Virus record (IMG/VR): IMGVR_UViG_3300021356_000156
Span: 1 to 24,797 of that record
DNA from: a virus
Length of the DNA stretch: 24,797 nucleotides
Direction: 5' to 3' (one strand)
A program made the position numbers and the translations under genes. The notes beneath the pieces were generated by a model. That model saw only the letters and a list, made by a program, of their open reading frames with translations. It was not told where the DNA came from and searched no databases. This document shows positions 7,069 to 17,000 of the stretch, one piece after another (position 1 is the stretch's first letter; every line of letters starts with the position of its first letter).

Positions 7069-8760
7069 ATGGAAAAGAAAACAGCAAGTATAGAAACCTC
7101 AGAACAAAAACGTACCGCTGGTATAGTTGAGCCAACAAAAAACGCTGGCCCATTTATTGCCCGTGTTATTAAACATGCTGATCCATATTACCTTGGTGGT
7201 TTAGAAGTTGAATTGTTAAAAACTACAGAAGCAGGCAATGTTGGAGAAACACTAGGACAAACTGCTATTGTTTATTATGCAAGTCCTTTTTACGGTGTAA
7301 CTGGCGCACAGCATTTAGGCAAAAACGACAGTTATTCAAACACACAAAAAAGTTATGGTTTTTGGATGGTACCGCCTGATCCAGGCACACTTGTACTTGT
7401 AACATTTGTAGAAGGTAGCAGAGAGTTTGGCTATTGGTTTGCTTGTATTCCCGAAAAAGGCATGACCTATATGTTACCAGGTGGTCAACCTGCAACAGAA
7501 CAAACCAGTGGTAACATTCCAAAAGAATTAAAAGGTAAAAAATTACCAGTTGGAGAATACAACAAAAAAATTACAAAACCTAGCACAAACAATGTTGTAA
7601 AATACAAAAGACCTGTAAATGAAGACTTTGTTAATATATTAAAAGAACAAGGCACTGTAGAAGATGATATTAGAGGTATTACAACTACAAGTGCGCAACG
7701 TGAATTTCCAAGTGCAGTTTATGGATTTAGTTCTCCAGGTCCGCTTGATAAACGTGGAGGATCTCCGCAAGGTAAAGTTGGTATAAAAGAAAGTCAAGCA
7801 ACTGTGCATACAAGTCGGTTGGGTAGTAGTAGTATTGTAATTGATGACGGCGATGACAAGTTTCTACGCAAAGGATCTCCTGAAGATACACCATATGAAT
7901 ATGTCAATAAAGAAGCAAGTGAAGCAGGCGGCGATGTAACACGCCCTGCTAATGAGATGATACGTTTCCGCACACGCACAGGTGCGCAAATTATGATTAA
8001 TACCAGTGAAGATTTGATCTACATTAATAACAGTAGAGGCACTGCATGGATAGAAATGTCAAGTAATGGCAAACTTGATGTTTATGCAAAAGATAGTATT
8101 AGTTTTCACACAGAAACAGATTTCAACTTTATTGCAGATAGAGATATAAACTTTGAAGCTGGCAGAAATATTAACATGATGGTAAATTACAACCTTAATA
8201 TTAGTGCAGCTCAAGATTATCAACTACTAGTCGGACGTAATGGAAACATAAAATTTAAAAACAATTTAGATACTACTGTTACTAATGATATGAAAACAAC
8301 TGTGTTGAATGACAAGCATGTTTTAGTTACAAATGATTTATTTGAAACTGCACAAAATGATGTGAATATATATGCAGGTAATAATATGAATTTGAGCGGC
8401 AAAGCAGGTGTAGGTGGATACAGCGGAGGAGATATGAAACTAACAGCAGTTGGTACAAGTAATATTAAATCTAGTCATCATAAAGAAACTGCAAACCGTA
8501 TTGATATGAACGGTCCACCTGCGGCTACTACTGAACCTGCACCAGAAGCAACTGAAGCAGTTTTACCTATAAAAGCATTTTTCCCACAACGTGTTCCACA
8601 GCACGAACCATGGCAAGGACATGAAAACTGGAATCCATTAGAAACAGCACCTGAAAATACACAAGCTGTTGATACAGAAAGCCAAGACATACACATGGAA
8701 GAACGTCCTGTACATACTGATAGGACACCAATGAATGAATTAAAACCGGAGGATGATTGA
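7069..8760 (+). CDS. 5: gp5-like baseplate spike protein, no lysozyme domain seen
   Basis: Central tail spike of VgrG/gp5 type, 563 residues. Residues ~26-128 form an OB-fold with GPFIARVIKHADPYYLGGLEVE and a closing GTLVLVTFVEGSREFGYWFACIP-like strand pair. Residues ~129-245 are a polar Lys/Pro/Thr-rich linker where T4 gp5 has its ~160-residue lysozyme; I see no lysozyme catalytic pattern there. Residues ~245-480 show the repeating beta-helix, with short strands such as GKLDVYAKDSISF, RDINFEAGRNINM and NDVNIYAGNNMNLSG. The tail ~481-563 is Pro/Glu-rich and holds RVPQHEPWQGHEN, which I recall from marine phage gp5 proteins. The spike should pierce the outer membrane during contraction. Start ATG 7069 has AAGG 7 bases upstream. 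The stop overlaps the next ATG. Confidence 0.85.
   Translation: MEKKTASIETSEQKRTAGIVEPTKNAGPFIARVIKHADPYYLGGLEVELLKTTEAGNVGETLGQTAIVYYASPFYGVTGAQHLGKNDSYSNTQKSYGFWMVPPDPGTLVLVTFVEGSREFGYWFACIPEKGMTYMLPGGQPATEQTSGNIPKELKGKKLPVGEYNKKITKPSTNNVVKYKRPVNEDFVNILKEQGTVEDDIRGITTTSAQREFPSAVYGFSSPGPLDKRGGSPQGKVGIKESQATVHTSRLGSSSIVIDDGDDKFLRKGSPEDTPYEYVNKEASEAGGDVTRPANEMIRFRTRTGAQIMINTSEDLIYINNSRGTAWIEMSSNGKLDVYAKDSISFHTETDFNFIADRDINFEAGRNINMMVNYNLNISAAQDYQLLVGRNGNIKFKNNLDTTVTNDMKTTVLNDKHVLVTNDLFETAQNDVNIYAGNNMNLSGKAGVGGYSGGDMKLTAVGTSNIKSSHHKETANRIDMNGPPAATTEPAPEATEAVLPIKAFFPQRVPQHEPWQGHENWNPLETAPENTQAVDTESQDIHMEERPVHTDRTPMNELKPEDD
8748..8752 (+). promoter_or_regulatory. Ribosome binding site of the Gly/Ala-rich gene
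   Basis: GGAGG seven bases before ATG 8760. This strong SD inside the end of the spike gene selects ATG 8760 over the in-frame TTG at 8757. Confidence 0.65.
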
Positions 8761-10055
8761 TGTTTAAGGTAATTGGGGGCGAACTAAAAACAGCAGCATT
8801 ACGAGAAAGTAATAAAATATTAGGAAACGCAGTAAATCAAATTGCAGCAAAAAACCCTATACCAACTATTGCAACAGTAGGTGCAATTCAAGGTTTTGCA
8901 TCAAGTGGAAATTTACAAGGTGCAATTAGAGGGGCAGCACAAGGTGTCATAGGAGCTGGTTTACAGCAACTTGGAAATCAAATACCTCCTCAATTAGCAG
9001 GCGCCGCAGCAGCATTGCAAGGCATTGCCAATCCAGCAGCATTTACAGCAAACGGTTGGATAAATCCAGATACATTAGCAGGCGGTTATACAAATGCGGT
9101 GAGAAACGCTACTGGACAAGTAGGTACGCCAACTTCAACCTATGCAGGTACTATAGATGCATCTAATCCTTCTAAAGCTAGAACAATAATTATTGATGCT
9201 ACACAAGGTGAAGTTCTAAATATCAAAGACAGTTTTTTACAAGGTGTTGCAGGTGGGTTGAGCAGCATAGCTGGACAAGGTATTAATAATCTATTAGGTA
9301 GTTTACCTAGCACAATGCAAAACCTATTAAGTACAACAGGATTAACTGGTGCATTAGGCAGCGCAATCAGTGGAGGTTTAGGAAAAGCATTAGGCGGACT
9401 TGGAAACGCATTGGGAGATGTTGCTGGCAAACTAGCAAACGGGTTAGGTGGAGCAATTGCAAGTATTCCTGGTGTAGGACCTGTGTTTGAAGGATTTACA
9501 AAAGGAATTAGTTCTTTTGCTAAAAATTTAGATGGTGCAGTAAAAGGATTGCCTACAGATTTACAAATAGCAATCAGTGGTGCTGCTGCACAAGTAGGTG
9601 CTAATTTAATAGGAAAAGCATTTAAAAAACCAAATGTTGTAAAAGATGTAGGAAGACAAGTTGCACGTAATATTGCTTTTAAAGAAAATCCTATTACTCA
9701 AGTAAATGCGATTGCCGAAACTGCTAATGAAGTCCATAGAAAAATATACAAAAGCACAGGAGATAAGAGCTTTTTAAATGCAGCAAATGCAGCTAGAAAA
9801 ACAGCTAAAAAGTTTGGTACAAAACTTGTAAAAAAGAATAGTTTATTTTTATTAGATAACAATAAAGAACAAGTTACGCAACCTAATAAAATTGTAAATG
9901 GACAAGTAACAAATATTAATAGCAACACTGTAAAAAAATCAACAACTAGTAACATTTGTTATCTACCAACAGATCCAGATTATAATAGAATTGCTGAATA
10001 CATACCATATGATGATATTGATGCCTGTTTAATATCTGGTGGCATTTCGAGGTAG
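8760..10055 (+). CDS. Gly/Ala-rich protein of unknown function in the baseplate operon
   Basis: A 431-residue protein that I do not recognise. Most of residues 35-290 are small residues: Ala/Gly-rich helices such as GAIRGAAQGVIGAG (54-67) and LAGAAAALQGIA (79-90), then a dense Gly/Leu/Ala stretch (about 160-290) including SGGLGKALGGLGNALGD. Residues 290-365 are basic (many Lys/Arg). The C-terminus is different, with Cys400, PTDPDYNRIAEYIPYDDIDAC and an acidic patch. It lies between the spike and gp25 and shares Gly-zipper-like composition with the hub-like protein upstream. It could be a structural or membrane-interacting hub component, or a scaffold or chaperone; these are guesses. Start at ATG 8760 overlaps the spike stop (TGATG). 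Confidence 0.6.
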   Translation: MFKVIGGELKTAALRESNKILGNAVNQIAAKNPIPTIATVGAIQGFASSGNLQGAIRGAAQGVIGAGLQQLGNQIPPQLAGAAAALQGIANPAAFTANGWINPDTLAGGYTNAVRNATGQVGTPTSTYAGTIDASNPSKARTIIIDATQGEVLNIKDSFLQGVAGGLSSIAGQGINNLLGSLPSTMQNLLSTTGLTGALGSAISGGLGKALGGLGNALGDVAGKLANGLGGAIASIPGVGPVFEGFTKGISSFAKNLDGAVKGLPTDLQIAISGAAAQVGANLIGKAFKKPNVVKDVGRQVARNIAFKENPITQVNAIAETANEVHRKIYKSTGDKSFLNAANAARKTAKKFGTKLVKKNSLFLLDNNKEQVTQPNKIVNGQVTNINSNTVKKSTTSNICYLPTDPDYNRIAEYIPYDDIDACLISGGISR

Positions 10056-10056
10056 G

Positions 10057-10063
10057 ATAAATA
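10057..10063 (+). promoter_or_regulatory. Late-promoter-like ATAAATA directly before gp25 (weak)
   Basis: ATAAATA lies only 4 bases before the gp25 ATG at 10068. Used like a T4 late promoter it would start transcription inside the start codon, giving a leaderless message. The upstream 14-base box seen at the other two sites is absent. It is probably fortuitous. Confidence 0.2.
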
Positions 10064-10067
10064 CGTT

Positions 10068-10505
10068 ATGGCTACAAATGAAAAACCACTTTACAAAAAT
10101 ATCAGTATAAGTTCTCCTGCTACAGAAGAATCTGTAACCAGCAAACAATACAGAGGTATCAGTACCGTAGCCAATCCACGTGGATTTAATTTATATGACT
10201 TGGAAATAATCAAGCAAGACATTATAAATCACTTCCATATTCGCAAAGGTGAAAAACTAGAAAATCCTATGTTTGGCACTGTTATTTGGGACGTATTATT
10301 TGAACCATTTACAGAAGATTTAAAAGAATTGATTATTCAAGATATTACAGAAGTAATCAATTATGATCCTCGCATTAGCGTAGAAACTGTAACTGTTGAT
10401 GCATACGAAAGCGGATTGCAAGTTGATTGTACATTAACTTACATTCCGTATAGTATTAGCGAAACAATGCGTATTAAATTTGATCAAAACAACGGCCTTC
10501 TTTAA
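10068..10505 (+). CDS. 25: gp25-like baseplate wedge subunit
   Basis: A 145-residue member of the GPW/gp25 family, whose members form the innermost wedge layer and prime sheath polymerisation in contractile tails. The family core is clear: ANPRGFNLYDLEIIKQDI (35-52), the GEKLENPMFGTVIWDVLFEP segment (61-80, with the conserved R/G-E-x-x-x-P-x-FG-x-x-L-like pattern) and a basic/hydrophobic C-terminal strand pair (GLQVDCTLTYIP, 116-127). Length matches T4 gp25 (132) closely. The ATG at 10068 has GAGG/AGG about 11-15 bases upstream, overlapping the previous stop. The stop TAA at 10503-10505 is also the start of the box of the next late promoter. Confidence 0.92.
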   Translation: MATNEKPLYKNISISSPATEESVTSKQYRGISTVANPRGFNLYDLEIIKQDIINHFHIRKGEKLENPMFGTVIWDVLFEPFTEDLKELIIQDITEVINYDPRISVETVTVDAYESGLQVDCTLTYIPYSISETMRIKFDQNNGLL

Positions 10506-10534
10506 TATACGCACATTATTACTTCAGGTAAATA
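10503..10534 (+). promoter_or_regulatory. Two-box late promoter candidate for gp6 and the giant gene
   Basis: TAATATACGCACAT (10503-10516), a 12-base spacer, then TAAATA (10529-10534), the same arrangement as at 3558-3589. Predicted start is near 10540, followed by GAGG (10546-10549) and the gp6 ATG at 10558. Unlike the first copy, no sigma70 promoter lies on the opposite strand, so the conserved box is not simply a by-product of that promoter. Confidence 0.6.
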
Positions 10535-10557
10535 TACTATAAAGTGAGGAATGGCAT

Positions 10558-13500
10558 ATGTCAACGACAGACAGGCAAAATCGACTTCTATTAGCAGAAG
10601 ATTGGAAAACGATATATCAAAGTTTCAAATACGCAGACTTCCAAAGCTATGACTTTGACAATCTACGTAGAACAATGATCACATACATCAGAGAAAATTA
10701 TCCTGAAGATTATAACGATTATATTGAAAGCTCAGAATATCTTGCACTGATTGATTTGATTGCATTTTTAGGTCAAAACCTAGCCTTCCGCACAGACCTA
10801 AATGCTAGAGAAAATTACATTGAAACAGCAGAGCGTAGAGAAAGCATTCTCCGCCTTGCAAGACTTATTAGCTACAATGCAAGTAGAAACACAACGGCCA
10901 ATGGTTTATTAAAAATTGACAGCATTAGCACAACAGAAGATGTGTTTGATGCAAATAACAATAATCTCAGTGGCCAAACAATATTATGGAATGATGCAAC
11001 CAATCCTGATTGGTATGAACAATTTACAAAAATTCTTAACGCAGCATTGCCATCAAATTCACGTTTTGGTCGTCCTATCAAAAGAACAAATGTAGATGGA
11101 GTTATTACAGAACAATATAGATTTAATGGCACTAACACAGATGTTCCTGTTTTTAGTTTTACTAAAACAGTTGATAACAAAAGTAGAAAGTTTGAAATTA
11201 CCAGTGCAGGCATTGATACAGCAGATAATTTTATCTACGAAGAAGAGCCATTTCCTGGCAACAAACTAGCATTTTTGTACAGAGACAACGGGCAAGGTGC
11301 TGGTAGCTCTAACAGTGGATTTTTCTTTCATTTTAGACAAGGTACATTAAACAATAATGTGTTTTCTATTTCAAATCCTGTACCAAATACAACTGTTAAT
11401 ATAGATACAGACAATATCAATGAAACAGATGTTTGGCTGTATAAACTAGACAGTAATGGAGATGAACAAGATCTTTGGAATAAAGTGAGTAGTGTTGAAG
11501 GTAACAACATTGTTTATAATAGTGTTGAAAAAGGCGTGCGTGATATTTACGGTGTGTTAAGTAGAATTAATGATAGAATTAGTTTAATCTTTAGTGACGG
11601 TGTTTTTGGTACACTACCTAAAGGCAGTTTTAAAGTATATTATAGAACAAGTTCAAACGAACAGTACAAAATTAATCCTGCAGATCTTATCGGCATTCAA
11701 ATACAAATACCATATCTCAGTAAAAATTCAACTAATGAAACATTAAACTTGGTCTTAGATTTGCAAAGCACTATATCAAATGCAGATGCAAGTGAAACAG
11801 ATGAAAGTATTAAAACAAATGCACCTAGCACATTTTATACGCAAAATAGATTAATAACTGGTGAAGATTATAATATAGGTCCGCTTGGTATCAGTCAACA
11901 AATTATTAAAACCAAAAGTGTTAATCGTACAAGTAGTGGTATTAGTAGATATTATGATTTACGTGACGCAACAGGAAAATATAGTAATACATTAATGTTT
12001 GGTGATGATGGAAGTTTATATACTGAAGATCTTGCTAAAAAATTTAGTTTTGATTTTACAACAAGAACAGACATTGAAAGTGTAATAAACAATCAAGTAA
12101 TTGAAATTATTCAACATACACAAACTAAAAACTTTTATTACAAATATTTTGATAGAAACACCAGTGTTGAGGATTTAGATTTTACATGGAATCCAACAAC
12201 AAATGATACAAATCAAAGCAGTGGTATATTTCAAGACCAGTTTGATATTGCAGTAGCAGTTAGTAGTTTTACTGCTAGTGTTATGAGATTTGTTTCTCCT
12301 GGTAGTTTAGTTAAATTTATTGCACCTACAGGACAATACTTTGATAAAAATAACAATCTAGCAATTGGCACGCCAAGTGTATTAGGCGATAAAACATACA
12401 TTTGGACAAAGGTTATAAGTGTTTTTGAAAACGGCACTGTACAAGATATTGACAGCAATTTAGGACCAATTCTGCTTAATGAAAATATACCAAGTGGTGC
12501 TAAGATAGCTGAAATAGTTCCTGTTTTAAATTTAACAATTGTCGATGATACATTAAGTCAAATGGTTGATCAAATTTTTTCATACAAAACCTTTGGCTTA
12601 AGATACGACCAAGAAACCAGCGATTGGAAAGTTATAACAAATTTAAATCTAGACACGGTAAATCCATTTAGCCAAGGACGTACTGGAGATGCAACAGGTA
12701 CTAACCAAGACAGCAGTTGGATATTTTTATTTGAAACCAATGGTGAAACTTACACAGTAACACATCGTGGTTTACGTTATGTGTTTGAAAGCGATGAACA
12801 AATACGTTTTTACTTTGATGGAAATGACAGAATTTATGATAGTAAAACTGGACAAATTGTTACTGATACAATTGATGTATTAAGCAATAATAATCTACCA
12901 GATAGTTTAACTAATTTTACCCAAAACTGGAAGTGGCAAGTAATTAGTGCATACAGAGGCGATGCTGGTTATGTAGATAGTAAAAAATTAGAAGTAGGAT
13001 TTGTTGATACAGACGCCGACGGAGTTATTGACGATCCAGACTTATTTACACAGATTGTTGCACCAGATTATTTGCCTGATACCAAATATATTTTTGCTAA
13101 GAAAATTTTAAGAAATGATGTAGAAACTTATGAATATGCAGATGCTGAAGAAAATAACATTATTGTCATTTCAAACGAAGCCGCCGCAGGATCATTAAGT
13201 GCATATACTAATAATCCAGTTTTTTATATTAGTAGCAAAGATGTATTTAAAAGAATCAACAGTTTAATGACTGGTTTAGAATTAGACATTAATTGGCGTG
13301 CTTATAAAGGTAGGGATAAATTAAGATTTAATTACAGACATGCCGCAGCTGAAAATCGCAGAATTGATCCTAGCAGTAGTAACATAATTGATTTGTACCT
13401 TTTAGAAAAAACATATGATACAGAATTTAGAAAATTCTTAAAAGGCGATATTACAACTAAACCTTTACCACCAAGTAGTGATGCATTGTATTTAAATTAT

Positions 13501-14022
13501 GGACAAGATATCAAGAAAATTAAAAGTATAAGTGATGAATTAATTTATCATCCAGTAAAATACAAACCATTGTTTGGTAGTTTAGCTGATGAAGATTTGC
13601 AAGCAACAATTAAAATTGTTAAAAACACAGCAAGAGTTGTAAATGATAACGAAGTAAAATCAAGAGTTATTGACAGTATTAATGAATATTTTGCACTTGA
13701 AAATTGGGACTTTGGAGAAACATTTTATTTTAGTGAATTAGCAGCATATGTTATGAAGCAAGTTTCTCCTGATGTAGCTAGTATTGTGTTAGTACCAAAA
13801 AGTGAGACACAAGTATTTGGTAGCCTATACGAAATAGTTTGCGAAAATGATGAAATATTTGTAAATGCTGCAAATGTTAGTGATGTAGAAATTATTGACA
13901 GTATTACAGCAGCAAGATTAAAAGCCACAGGAACAGTAGTAACTAGTGACGATGTTTTAAACACAGGAATACAAAGTAGCGTGACAAATACCAATATTAT
14001 TACCGAAGGAAATGATTACTAA
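10558..14022 (+). CDS. 6: gp6-like baseplate wedge subunit, enlarged
   Basis: Main structural wedge protein of T4-type baseplates, in T4 forming the ring around the hub. The 1154-residue product is far longer than T4 gp6 (660). The N-terminus is diagnostic: DWKTIYQSFKYADFQSYDF (15-33), LIDLIAFLGQNLAFRTDLNA (64-83) and ERRESILRLARLISYN (92-107). The C-terminal ~155 residues (from about 1000), with FGETFYFSELAAYVMKQVSPDVASIVL, match the conserved gp6/J end. The extra length lies between, in beta-rich sequence with repeated DxxxD/G segments, including a calcium-type acidic loop DTDADGVIDDPD at residues 817-828. ATG 10558 has GAGG 8 bases upstream; the out-of-frame ATG at 10551 is too close to it. 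Its stop overlaps the start of the giant gene. Confidence 0.92.
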   Translation: MSTTDRQNRLLLAEDWKTIYQSFKYADFQSYDFDNLRRTMITYIRENYPEDYNDYIESSEYLALIDLIAFLGQNLAFRTDLNARENYIETAERRESILRLARLISYNASRNTTANGLLKIDSISTTEDVFDANNNNLSGQTILWNDATNPDWYEQFTKILNAALPSNSRFGRPIKRTNVDGVITEQYRFNGTNTDVPVFSFTKTVDNKSRKFEITSAGIDTADNFIYEEEPFPGNKLAFLYRDNGQGAGSSNSGFFFHFRQGTLNNNVFSISNPVPNTTVNIDTDNINETDVWLYKLDSNGDEQDLWNKVSSVEGNNIVYNSVEKGVRDIYGVLSRINDRISLIFSDGVFGTLPKGSFKVYYRTSSNEQYKINPADLIGIQIQIPYLSKNSTNETLNLVLDLQSTISNADASETDESIKTNAPSTFYTQNRLITGEDYNIGPLGISQQIIKTKSVNRTSSGISRYYDLRDATGKYSNTLMFGDDGSLYTEDLAKKFSFDFTTRTDIESVINNQVIEIIQHTQTKNFYYKYFDRNTSVEDLDFTWNPTTNDTNQSSGIFQDQFDIAVAVSSFTASVMRFVSPGSLVKFIAPTGQYFDKNNNLAIGTPSVLGDKTYIWTKVISVFENGTVQDIDSNLGPILLNENIPSGAKIAEIVPVLNLTIVDDTLSQMVDQIFSYKTFGLRYDQETSDWKVITNLNLDTVNPFSQGRTGDATGTNQDSSWIFLFETNGETYTVTHRGLRYVFESDEQIRFYFDGNDRIYDSKTGQIVTDTIDVLSNNNLPDSLTNFTQNWKWQVISAYRGDAGYVDSKKLEVGFVDTDADGVIDDPDLFTQIVAPDYLPDTKYIFAKKILRNDVETYEYADAEENNIIVISNEAAAGSLSAYTNNPVFYISSKDVFKRINSLMTGLELDINWRAYKGRDKLRFNYRHAAAENRRIDPSSSNIIDLYLLEKTYDTEFRKFLKGDITTKPLPPSSDALYLNYGQDIKKIKSISDELIYHPVKYKPLFGSLADEDLQATIKIVKNTARVVNDNEVKSRVIDSINEYFALENWDFGETFYFSELAAYVMKQVSPDVASIVLVPKSETQVFGSLYEIVCENDEIFVNAANVSDVEIIDSITAARLKATGTVVTSDDVLNTGIQSSVTNTNIITEGNDY

Positions 14023-17000
14023 TGGCATACGAAGATAACCAAAACGAATATCCTATTCCAGGTCGCAATGATAGTAAAAGAACCAATGCCTCTTTATTAC
14101 CAAGATATTTTCGTACCGATGCTAACAAAAAATTTGTAGGAAGTACATTAGATCAATTAACATCTCCTGGTGTTGTTGAAAAATTAAATGGCTTTGTAGG
14201 TAGCAGAGAAGCTAAAGCAGCCGTTATTACCGACAACTATATTGAAGATATAAATCAAGAACGTGAAAATTATCAATTAGAACCATATACAATCATTGAA
14301 GATGATTTAGGCAATATAGATTTTAATGCTGATTATTTAGATTTACTTGGACAAGTTAATGGCTTCGGTGGCACAACTACCAATCATGACAAGTTGTTTG
14401 CTCAAGAGTTTTATGCATGGAATCCACATATTGATTTTGACAAGTTCACAAACTTCCGTGAATATTATTGGTTACCAAATGGGCCACAAGAGGTTCCTGT
14501 AAGAGGAACAGGTATTGATGTTGTAAGCACATTAAAAGTTAGACTTGAATATGATGGCGGCGATGCAGCATTTGTATTCACACCTGACGGAGTTACTCGT
14601 AATAAAATATTAACACTGTACAGAGGTCAAACATATAGATTTGAAGTAGATACTCCTGGTCATCCTTTTGGTATTGCACTAAGCAGATTAAAAAATGTTC
14701 CTTATGCTGACAGCACAGAATATGTAGAAAATTTATATTTAGAAGGTGTATCTATTACAGAAGAATATGACGATACTGTTGTATTTAGAGAAGACCTAGT
14801 AGGTGATGGATTCTTAGAAAAAGGTGTGTTAGAATTTACAGTGCCAATGAATGCACCTGATAACTTGTATTATATCAGTCAAAATGATATTAATGTCAGT
14901 GGTAATTTAAATTTATTTGATATTGAAGAATCAACAGTTCTAAATGTTGAAGAAGAAATCTTAGGAAAGAAAACCTATAAAACAGTAGATGGCTGGGACT
15001 TTTCTAATGGTATGAAGGTGTATTTTACAGGCACAGTATATCCTGAGTCTTATGAGCAAGGATTATATTATGTAGAGGGTGTTGGCGAATCGATCGAACT
15101 TGTTGCAGTAAAAGATTTACAAGTACCTGCAATCTTTACACAGGATACACAAGTGCCATTTGACATTAATCCTTTTGATAGAGTGCCTTTTGGCGATGCA
15201 AAAAGTTTTGCAGGAACAAAAGATTATGTGTGTATTAACCGCAGAGACAAAAGTAAAAACCCTTGGAGTAGATACAACCGTTGGACACATAAGAGTGTTA
15301 TAGAAAAAAGTGCAGAAATAAACAATACACCTATTGAAATTTTTGAAGACCTTAGAGCACTAAGACCTATCATTGAATTTGAACCAAACTTAAGATTGTT
15401 TAATCATGGTAACAAAGCCAAAGCAGCAGTAGATCTTGTTGATACTTTTACACCTGATGTGTTTAGCACAATTGAAGGTAGTGCAGGTTACAACGTTGAT
15501 GGTGTAGATTTAGCAGATGGAATGCGTGTGTTATTTACAGGTGATCAAGACTCTCTTGTAAATGGTAAAATTTACGAAGTTAATTTTATCACACATAATA
15601 ACAATATACAAATCAGTTTATTAGAAACCGGAGATACACTGCCTGCTGAAAACGAAACAATTTTAATTTTAGATGGTGATGTTAATGCTGGTTGTATGTA
15701 TTGGTATGATGGCAATCAATGGAATAAAGCACAAGACAAGTCAGGTATAAATCAATCTCCGTTATTTGATTTATTTGATAATGATGGAAACAGCATCGGT
15801 GATCAAACAATTTATGATAGTACAGAATTTGTAGGAAACAGAATTTTTAATTATCGTGTTGGCGAAGGTACAAAGGATACCGAATTAGGATTTCCTTTGA
15901 CATATCAAAATTTTGTTAATATTGGTGATATAGTTTTTGATTTTCCGTTATTAAGTAAATCTTATAATTATAAGGTTGGCAATGATTTTGTACAAATATT
16001 TAGCGATACATTGTTTTTGAAAAAATTTGTAAATGAAACAGATCAATATGTAAATGCATGGAAAAAGTCAAATACAAAATCGCAACAATATGTTGTTAGA
16101 AAATTTACAGGATCAGAATATGTAAATAATTTTCCTATTGATGTTTATAATAACAGTGCAGAATTAGATGATTTAAAAGTTAAGGTATATGTTAATAGTT
16201 TATATAAAACAGAAAGTACAGACTATACTTTAGTAAATTCTAGTAAAACAAAAACCATTGTCTTTAACAACGATTTACAATTTGAAGATATTATTGTAAT
16301 TAAAACACATAGCAAAGCAGATAAAAATAACAATGGCTATTACGAAATACCTTACAATTTAGAAAGAAATCCTCTCAATGAAAATATAACTGAATTTACT
16401 CTTGGAGAAGTTAATGATCATGTAGAAGGATTAATAACTGAATTACAAAATTTCCAAGGCACACAGCCTGGTATTAGTAATTTAAGAGATTTAGGTGATG
16501 TTGCAGCATATGGCAGAAAATTTATTCAGCATAGCGGACCAATTAATCTTTCTATGTATAATCTAGTTTCAAAAAATGCAAATATAATAAAAGCAGTAAG
16601 ATATGCATCTAATGAATATCAAAAATTTAAAAGACAGTTTATTCAAATTGCAACTGACAATACATTTAACGGTACATTAAAAGAACACGTTGATTTTATT
16701 TTTAATTTGTTAAATGAAGATAAAACAGAAAAAACAAATTTTTATAGTACAGACATGGCAGGCACTGGCGGCAGTGTTGAAATTAAGTATGATGTTTTAG
16801 ACAACAGATTAAAAACATATGCCTTAAGTGCAAACTTTTCAAAAGATGTAATTAGTAATCTTGCAGTATATGTGTATATAAACGATGAACAACTTGTACA
16901 TGGTAAAGATTATACTTTTACAAATACAGGTTTTGTGAATATCTCAAAAGAATTTGCAAATGGAGATGTAATTAAAATTTATGAATATGCAAATACAGAA

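Noticed and set aside
10057-10063. Late promoter for gp25
   Set aside because: It is kept only as a weak feature: it lacks the upstream box and would start transcription in the start codon. TAAATA strings are common in this AT-rich DNA.
10551-10557. ATG just upstream of gp6
   Set aside because: It is out of frame with gp6 and only one base from the GAGG, too close for initiation.
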